DNA from: Albidovulum sp.
GTDB lineage: Bacteria > Pseudomonadota > Alphaproteobacteria > Rhodobacterales > Rhodobacteraceae
NCBI GenBank assembly: GCA_030837785.1
Contig: JAUQYA010000168.1
Span: 1 to 16,945 of the forward strand
Direction of reading: 5' to 3'
Length of the DNA stretch: 16,945 nt
Numbering within the stretch: the stretch's first letter is position 1; each line of letters starts with the position of its first letter. Positions 13,182 through 16,945 of the stretch are shown here, one piece after another. The notes below the pieces were generated by a model. The model saw nothing but the letters and a program-made list of their open reading frames with translations, had not been told where the DNA came from and ran no database searches. The position numbers and the translations under genes were made by a program.

Positions 13182-15715
13182 TGCGGGGCCTGCGCTTCCT
13201 TCTGGTCATCCTCGGGCTCGCGGTCCTGCCGCTGGCGGCGGGGCTCTGGCTTCCGGGCGCGGCCGTCGCCCAGGACGCCGCCGTCGTCGACTATGCCCAG
13301 TGGGAGAAGGACGCGCAGGGCGCCGAGGACGCGCTGGCCGCGGACCGGGTCAGCAGCCAGGCGCTGGAGTCGCTCCGCGAGCGGATCGTCGCCTGGCGCA
13401 GCACCTTCGGCACCGCGCAGAACGCGAACGCCGCCCAGATCGAGACGGTGAAGGCGCAGATCGCCGCACTCGGCCCCGCGCCGACCGAGGAAAAGCCCGA
13501 TGCGCCCGAGATCGCCGACCGGCGCAAGGCGCTGAGCGACCAGCTCTCGAAGCTCCAGGCGCCGGGCCTTGCCGCGGTCGAGGCCTACAGCCGCGCCGAT
13601 GGCCTGATCCGGCAGATCGACGCCCGGATCCGCGCCCGCCAGGCAAGCGAGCTTCTGCGGCTCTCGCCCACGCCGGCCAACCCGGCGAACTGGCCGGCCG
13701 GCGTGGCGGTACTCACCGGCGGCCTGCACACGCTCTGGAAGGAGGCAGACGAGGCCTGGAACAACCCCGCCCGGCGGACCGAGCTGAAGAACAACCTGCC
13801 GGTCATCGTGCTGCTTCTCGCCATCGCCGGAATCCTGCTTGTTCGCGGCCCGGATTTCATCGAGCGGCTTTCGGTGCGGCTTCTGACCCGCGCGTCGATC
13901 CGCGGCGGCGACATCGTCGCGGCGGTCGTCTCGCTCGGGCAGGTGATCGTGCCGGTGCTCGGGATGGTGCTTCTGGTTGCGGCGATGCTTTCGACCGGCA
14001 TGACCGGGATGCGGTCGCGGGCGCTGATCGGCGCGCTGCCGCAGGCCGCCCTCTATTTCTTCACGCTGCGCTGGCTCGCCTCATGGCTCTTCCGCTCCGA
14101 GGCGGATGGGGGCTCCTTCCTGACCGACCGGCCCGCAGAGGCGCGGTTCCACGTCAACATGATCGCACTGATGGCGGCGCTCGAAGCGTTCCGCCGCGCC
14201 TTCATCACCGAGGTCCGGCCGCCGCTGTCGATGGCGGCGCAGGCGGTCTGGGCGGCGCCCTTCGTCTGCATCCTCGCGATTTTCCTGTTCCGGCTCGGGC
14301 TTATCCTGCGGCCCGCGCAGCATCCGTCCGAACCCGCCGGGACGGAGTTCCGCGACAAGATGCAGCGGCTCATCGGCACGGCGGTCGTCGCGATTTCGGT
14401 CGTGGCGCCGGTGCTCGCACTGGTGGGCTATGTCGCGGCCGCGAATGCGCTGATCTGGCCGACGGTCGCCTCGCTCGGCCTCCTCGGGCTCATCCTTCTC
14501 TTGCAGCGGTTCGCGACCGACATCTACCTCGTTGCCACCCGCTCAGGCGAGGAGGGGCGCGAGGCGCTCCTGCCGGTGCTGATCGGATTCGGCCTCGCCA
14601 TCCTCGCGCTGCCGGCCTTTGCGCTGATCTGGGGCGCGCGCACCGCCGACCTGTCCGAACTCTGGACCCGGTTCAGCGAGGGGCTGACGCTGGGCGAGAC
14701 CCGGCTTTCGCCAGCCGTCCTGCTGACGTTCCTCCTGATCTTCGCCATCGGCTATGCGCTGACCCGGCTGACGCAGGGAGCGCTGAAGTCGGCGATCCTG
14801 CCGCGCACGAAGCTCGACAAGGGCGTGCAGAACGCGCTGATCTCGGGGCTCGGCTATCTTGGCCTGTTCCTTGCCGCGCTCGTCGCGATCACCGGCGCGG
14901 GAATCGACCTCTCCGCCCTCGGCTATGTCGTCGGCGCCCTGTCGGTCGGTATCGGTTTCGGCCTTCAGAACATCGTCCAGAACTTCGTCTCGGGCATCAT
15001 CCTGCTGATCGAGCGGCCGATTTCCGAGGGCGACATGATCGAGGTGAACAACCAGACCGGGATCGTCAAGGGCATCTCGGTCCGCTCCACCTGGATAGAG
15101 ACCTTCGACCGCACCGACGTTATCGTGCCGAACGCCGATCTCGTCTCGGGCGTGGTGACGAACCTCACGCGGCGCAACCTCACCGGCCGGATCATCGTCC
15201 CGATCGGCGTGGCCTACGGCTCCGACAGCCGCAAGGTCGCCGCGATCCTGCTGGAGATCGTCGAGGCCCAGCCGCTTGTCGCTGTCGACCCGGCGCCCTC
15301 GGCCCATCTCGTCGGCTTCGGCCCCGACAGCCTGAACTTCGAGATCCGCGCCATCCTGTCGGACGTGAACTTCAAGCTGGTCGCGCAGACCGAGATGCTG
15401 CACCAGATCTACGAGCGTTTCGCCGCCGAGGGGATCGAGCTTCCCTTCCCGCAGCGCGACATCTGGCTGCACAACGCCGATGCCGCAGGGCTGATCTCCG
15501 TGCGGCCGAAAAAAGTGGTGGTTCCGGCCGCCACGCCCACAGTTGCGCCGCAGCCAAGTCCCCCCGCCACTGGCGAAACCGCGCAGCCAGCTTCGCCGGC
15601 GGTGTCTCGGGATGTGCCGGTGGCACCCGATCCCCGGCTCATCCGCAACGACCCGGAGGCCGACGAGGCCGAGGAGGCGGGCGCAGGCGACGAGGCGGAA
15701 GGAGAGGGCCGATGA
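13181..15715 (+). CDS. DUF3772 domain-containing large mechanosensitive (MscS-type) channel
   Basis: An 844-residue inner-membrane protein of the large MscK/YbiO-like class, releasing solutes on osmotic downshift. A signal peptide (1-31, ending GAAVAQ) leads into a periplasmic helical region and a DUF3772 section (about 120-190, with LRLSPTPANPANWPAG). About ten hydrophobic segments follow (from about 205 to 600). The pore helix and MscS core are clear: ALGYVVGALSVGIGFGLQN and IVQNFVSGIILLIERPISEGDMIEV (about 580-625), then the beta domain with VRSTWIETFDRTDVIVPNADLVS. The tail (about 775-844) is Pro/Ala-rich then very acidic (DEAEEAGAGDEAEGEG), probably disordered. The start overlaps the cysK stop by one base and the end overlaps alaX by four. 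Confidence 0.92.
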   Translation: MRGLRFLLVILGLAVLPLAAGLWLPGAAVAQDAAVVDYAQWEKDAQGAEDALAADRVSSQALESLRERIVAWRSTFGTAQNANAAQIETVKAQIAALGPAPTEEKPDAPEIADRRKALSDQLSKLQAPGLAAVEAYSRADGLIRQIDARIRARQASELLRLSPTPANPANWPAGVAVLTGGLHTLWKEADEAWNNPARRTELKNNLPVIVLLLAIAGILLVRGPDFIERLSVRLLTRASIRGGDIVAAVVSLGQVIVPVLGMVLLVAAMLSTGMTGMRSRALIGALPQAALYFFTLRWLASWLFRSEADGGSFLTDRPAEARFHVNMIALMAALEAFRRAFITEVRPPLSMAAQAVWAAPFVCILAIFLFRLGLILRPAQHPSEPAGTEFRDKMQRLIGTAVVAISVVAPVLALVGYVAAANALIWPTVASLGLLGLILLLQRFATDIYLVATRSGEEGREALLPVLIGFGLAILALPAFALIWGARTADLSELWTRFSEGLTLGETRLSPAVLLTFLLIFAIGYALTRLTQGALKSAILPRTKLDKGVQNALISGLGYLGLFLAALVAITGAGIDLSALGYVVGALSVGIGFGLQNIVQNFVSGIILLIERPISEGDMIEVNNQTGIVKGISVRSTWIETFDRTDVIVPNADLVSGVVTNLTRRNLTGRIIVPIGVAYGSDSRKVAAILLEIVEAQPLVAVDPAPSAHLVGFGPDSLNFEIRAILSDVNFKLVAQTEMLHQIYERFAAEGIELPFPQRDIWLHNADAAGLISVRPKKVVVPAATPTVAPQPSPPATGETAQPASPAVSRDVPVAPDPRLIRNDPEADEAEEAGAGDEAEGEGR

Positions 15716-16431
15716 CCGTGCTTCTGTTCCGTGACGACGCCTATCGGCGCGAGGCACCGGCCCGGGTCACCGGTCAGACAGACATAGGCGGCATCGTACT
15801 CGACCGGAGCATCTTCTATCCGACGGGCGGCGGCCAGCCCGGCGATTCCGGCACCATCGAGTGGGACGGAGGCCGGATCGCGATCGCCACCGCGGTCAAG
15901 GGCGAAGGCGGCACCGTCGTGTTCATCCCCGCCGCACCCGCCGCGCTGCCGCCCTCGGGCGCCGCCGTCCTGCAGCACCTTGACTGGGACCGGCGCTATC
16001 GCCACATGCGCGTCCACACCGCGCTCCATCTCCTCTCGGTGGTCATCCCGCTGCCAGTGACGGGCGGCCAGATCGGCGAGGGGAAGGGCAGGCTCGATTT
16101 CCACATGCCGCATCCGCCCGACGACGTGGCGGCCCTCGAGCAGGCGCTCAACGATCTTGTCGCGCGCGATCTTCCGGTGGGCGAGGACTGGATCAGCGAT
16201 GCCGAACTTGCGGCGAACCCGGGGCTCGTGAAAACCATGTCGGTGGCGCCGCCGGCGGGGCAGGGCCGGGTGCGGCTTGTCCGGATCGGGCAGGGCGCGG
16301 GCCAGGTCGACCTGCAGCCCTGCGGCGGCACCCATGTCGCCCGCACCGGCGAGATCGGCCGCGTGGCGATCGGCAGGATCGAGAACAAGGGCCGGCAGAA
16401 CCGGCGCGTGAGCATCGTTCTGGCGCAATGA
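15712..16431 (+). CDS. alaX: Alanyl-tRNA editing protein (AlaX type)
   Basis: A 239-residue free-standing relative of the AlaRS editing domain, expected to hydrolyse Ser-tRNA(Ala) or Gly-tRNA(Ala) in trans. N-terminal FYPTGGGQPGDSGTI (35-49) is the AlaX/AlaRS beta-barrel signature. The zinc site is complete: His102 and His106 in VHTALHLL, Cys204 and His208 in CGGTHVA. The glycine-rich N-terminal module and the length (about 240) fit the AlaX-M class. The ATG overlaps the channel gene's stop (ATGA), so it ends the coupled series. A much longer open frame runs upstream in this phase but lies out of frame with cysK and the channel gene and is not a real extension. Confidence 0.92.
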   Translation: MTVLLFRDDAYRREAPARVTGQTDIGGIVLDRSIFYPTGGGQPGDSGTIEWDGGRIAIATAVKGEGGTVVFIPAAPAALPPSGAAVLQHLDWDRRYRHMRVHTALHLLSVVIPLPVTGGQIGEGKGRLDFHMPHPPDDVAALEQALNDLVARDLPVGEDWISDAELAANPGLVKTMSVAPPAGQGRVRLVRIGQGAGQVDLQPCGGTHVARTGEIGRVAIGRIENKGRQNRRVSIVLAQ

Positions 16432-16460
16432 CCGTCCCGGCGATTTTTCTTCGCCGCCTC

Positions 16461-16489
16461 TTGCCTTGACGCCCGGCCCGACGCTAAAC
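16461..16489 (+). promoter_or_regulatory. Likely promoter of tRNA-Ser
   Basis: TTGCCT (16461-16466) and CTAAAC (16484-16489) are 17 bases apart, and the -10-like element ends ten bases before the mature tRNA 5' end. The overlapping TTGACG at 16466 is a better -35 but its spacing is too short. The call relies mainly on position. Confidence 0.45.
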
Positions 16490-16499
16490 AGCGCCCCAC

Positions 16500-16589
16500 G
16501 GACAGGTGGCCGAGTGGTCGAAGGCGCACGCCTGGAAAGTGTGTAGGCGGGGAACCGTCTCGAGGGTTCGAATCCCTCTCTGTCCGCCA
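16500..16589 (+). tRNA. serT-like tRNA-Ser(GGA): tRNA-Ser(GGA)
   Basis: A 90-base class II tRNA with encoded CCA (16587-16589). The acceptor stem GGACAGG pairs with the bases before discriminator G16586 (last pair G-U). The anticodon stem CACGC/GTGTG closes the loop CTGGAAA, giving anticodon GGA at 16534-16536, which reads UCC and UCU serine codons. A long variable arm (about GTAGGCGGGGAACCGTCTC) and a standard T-loop GGTTCGAATCC follow. The discriminator G and long variable arm are the SerRS identity features. Confidence 0.96.
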
Positions 16590-16615
16590 CTTGCCCCTGC
16601 GAAAGCGTTCTCCCG

Positions 16616-16637
16616 ATCCGGCTGAGGCCGGATTTTT
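16616..16637 (+). terminator. Rho-independent terminator after tRNA-Ser
   Basis: ATCCGGC (16616-16622) and GCCGGAT (16627-16633) form a perfect 7-bp stem with a TGAG loop, followed directly by TTTT and, after a short gap, TGTTGTTTT. It starts 27 bases after the tRNA 3' end, so it most likely ends the tRNA transcript. Confidence 0.8.
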
Positions 16638-16806
16638 CTGTTGTTTTCGAGGGTTATGCGACGCGGGCTGTTAACCGGCACCGGCGCCAAGAGGCCCGGA
16701 AGTGTTCTCTCCGGGCCGATATTCTCCGGACCTGTTAACCGCGCCATTCCGGTTAATTTCTGCATCTACCTGTAAACCAATGGAAAACTAGGCGGCGTCT
16801 TCATAC
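16638..16806. other. Non-coding stretch between terminator and right-hand IS
   Basis: I see no gene here. It holds an 8-bp GC hairpin (GGCCCGGA 16693-16700 with TCCGGGCC 16710-16717, nine-base loop, no T-run) and a 10-base direct repeat CTGTTAACCG at 16668-16677 and 16732-16741, plus an inverted CGGTTAA at 16750-16756. The base composition is less GC-rich than in the genes. It could be the regulatory region of a gene that lies beyond the IS. An antisense frame over the tRNA into this stretch is not real. Confidence 0.5.
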
Positions 16807-16808
16807 TA

Positions 16809-16945
16809 GAGCGTGTCTGAGTTAGATTGAAGCGTATCCTGCATGTCGGAGGCAGTTTTGGCATTCGGCGGGAGTGAAGGCGTCGAGCAGGGTTCCGACC
16901 CTTCGCCATGAGGCTTCGATGGTGCGCTCGTCTGCCTTTCGGAAC
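16809..16945 (-). mobile_element. IS630-family insertion sequence, 3' end only (right copy)
   Basis: The last 137 bases are the reverse complement of the first 136 plus one more base. The element end GAGCGTGTCTGAGTTAG starts at 16809, directly after a TA (16807-16808), matching TA-targeted IS630 insertion. The transposase runs on the minus strand, so both IS copies point their 3' ends into the window. The adjacent host sequences differ, so these are two insertions (or two sides of a rearrangement), not one. Confidence 0.85.
16822..16945 (-). CDS. IS630-family transposase, C-terminal fragment (partial)
   Basis: The minus-strand frame enters from the window edge and stops at TAA (16824-16822). 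It encodes the same 40-residue C-terminal tail as the left copy (WRRVGTLLDAF, HAGYASI). The catalytic part is outside the window, so intactness is unknown. Confidence 0.8.
   Translation of the reverse strand, partial: FRKADERTIEASWRRVGTLLDAFTPAECQNCLRHAGYASI

Noticed and set aside
12781..15711. Giant 1216-residue frame ending in AlaX
   Set aside because: Upstream of 15712 it is out of frame with cysK and the MscS gene and is Arg/Ala-rich nonsense; only the last 239 residues match AlaX.
16438..16456. CGGCGA/TCGCCG hairpin after alaX as a terminator
   Set aside because: The T-run is in the loop rather than after the stem, so it does not fit an intrinsic terminator.
16484..16765. 93-residue minus-strand frame containing RGIRTLETVPRLHTFQACAFDHSAT
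   Set aside because: This is the well-known false peptide from reading antisense through tRNA-Ser, often misannotated as a protein.
1..16945. Composite transposon carrying chromate and tellurite resistance
   Set aside because: The cargo includes core genes (fumC, ssrA, tRNA-Ser, sspB) with uniform high GC, and only IS ends at contig limits are seen. Inversion by recombination is possible, but mobilisation as a unit is not supported.

Overview
The window looks like chromosomal DNA from a member of the Rhodobacterales (Rhodobacteraceae/Paracoccaceae, Alphaproteobacteria). The signs are very high GC with strongly G/C-ending codons, a circularly permuted two-piece tmRNA gene whose tag reads ANDNRAPVALAA, a trgA-trgB-cysK cluster like the tellurite locus known from Rhodobacter sphaeroides, and a fumC-DUF4169-RHH cluster. 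Genus and species cannot be fixed from the sequence alone.

Both ends are the same 136-bp end of an IS630-family insertion sequence, in opposite orientation, with the transposase 3' ends pointing inward. The window therefore most likely corresponds to one assembly contig broken at a repeated IS. Between them lie about 16.7 kb of unique sequence.

Left half (about 139-6400) is on the minus strand. From right to left: ssrA (tmRNA), a SnoaL/NTF2-fold protein, a secreted DUF1194 vWA-like protein, a rhodanese-ChrB fusion overlapping the chromate transporter gene chrA, the SsrA-tag adaptor sspB, and the overlapping series fumC, DUF4169 and a ribbon-helix-helix protein. The IS junction supplies the last base of the RHH stop codon. 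ssrA and sspB, the tag RNA and the adaptor that delivers tagged proteins to ClpXP, lie about 4 kb apart.

Right half (about 6500-16640) is on the plus strand: a class V aminotransferase-fold (cysteine-desulfurase-like) enzyme, a photolyase gene broken by two -1 frameshifts, then a tightly packed series of a CFA-synthase-family methyltransferase, trgA, trgB (GGCT plus NUDIX), cysK, a large DUF3772/MscS channel and an AlaX-type alanyl-tRNA editing protein. Four of the five junctions in that series overlap by 1-4 bases or more; the trgB-cysK junction has a 49-base gap. A tRNA-Ser(GGA) with promoter and intrinsic terminator follows, then a short non-coding stretch up to the right-hand IS.

Themes are oxyanion and envelope stress (chromate, tellurite, cysteine supply, lipid cyclopropanation, mechanosensitive channel) and translation quality control (tmRNA, SspB, AlaX). 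I found no convincing undescribed system. The observations most worth following are the IS-bounded inverted arrangement, the decayed photolyase, the unusual T-loop of the tmRNA, and a short patch of foreign-looking codon use inside cysK.
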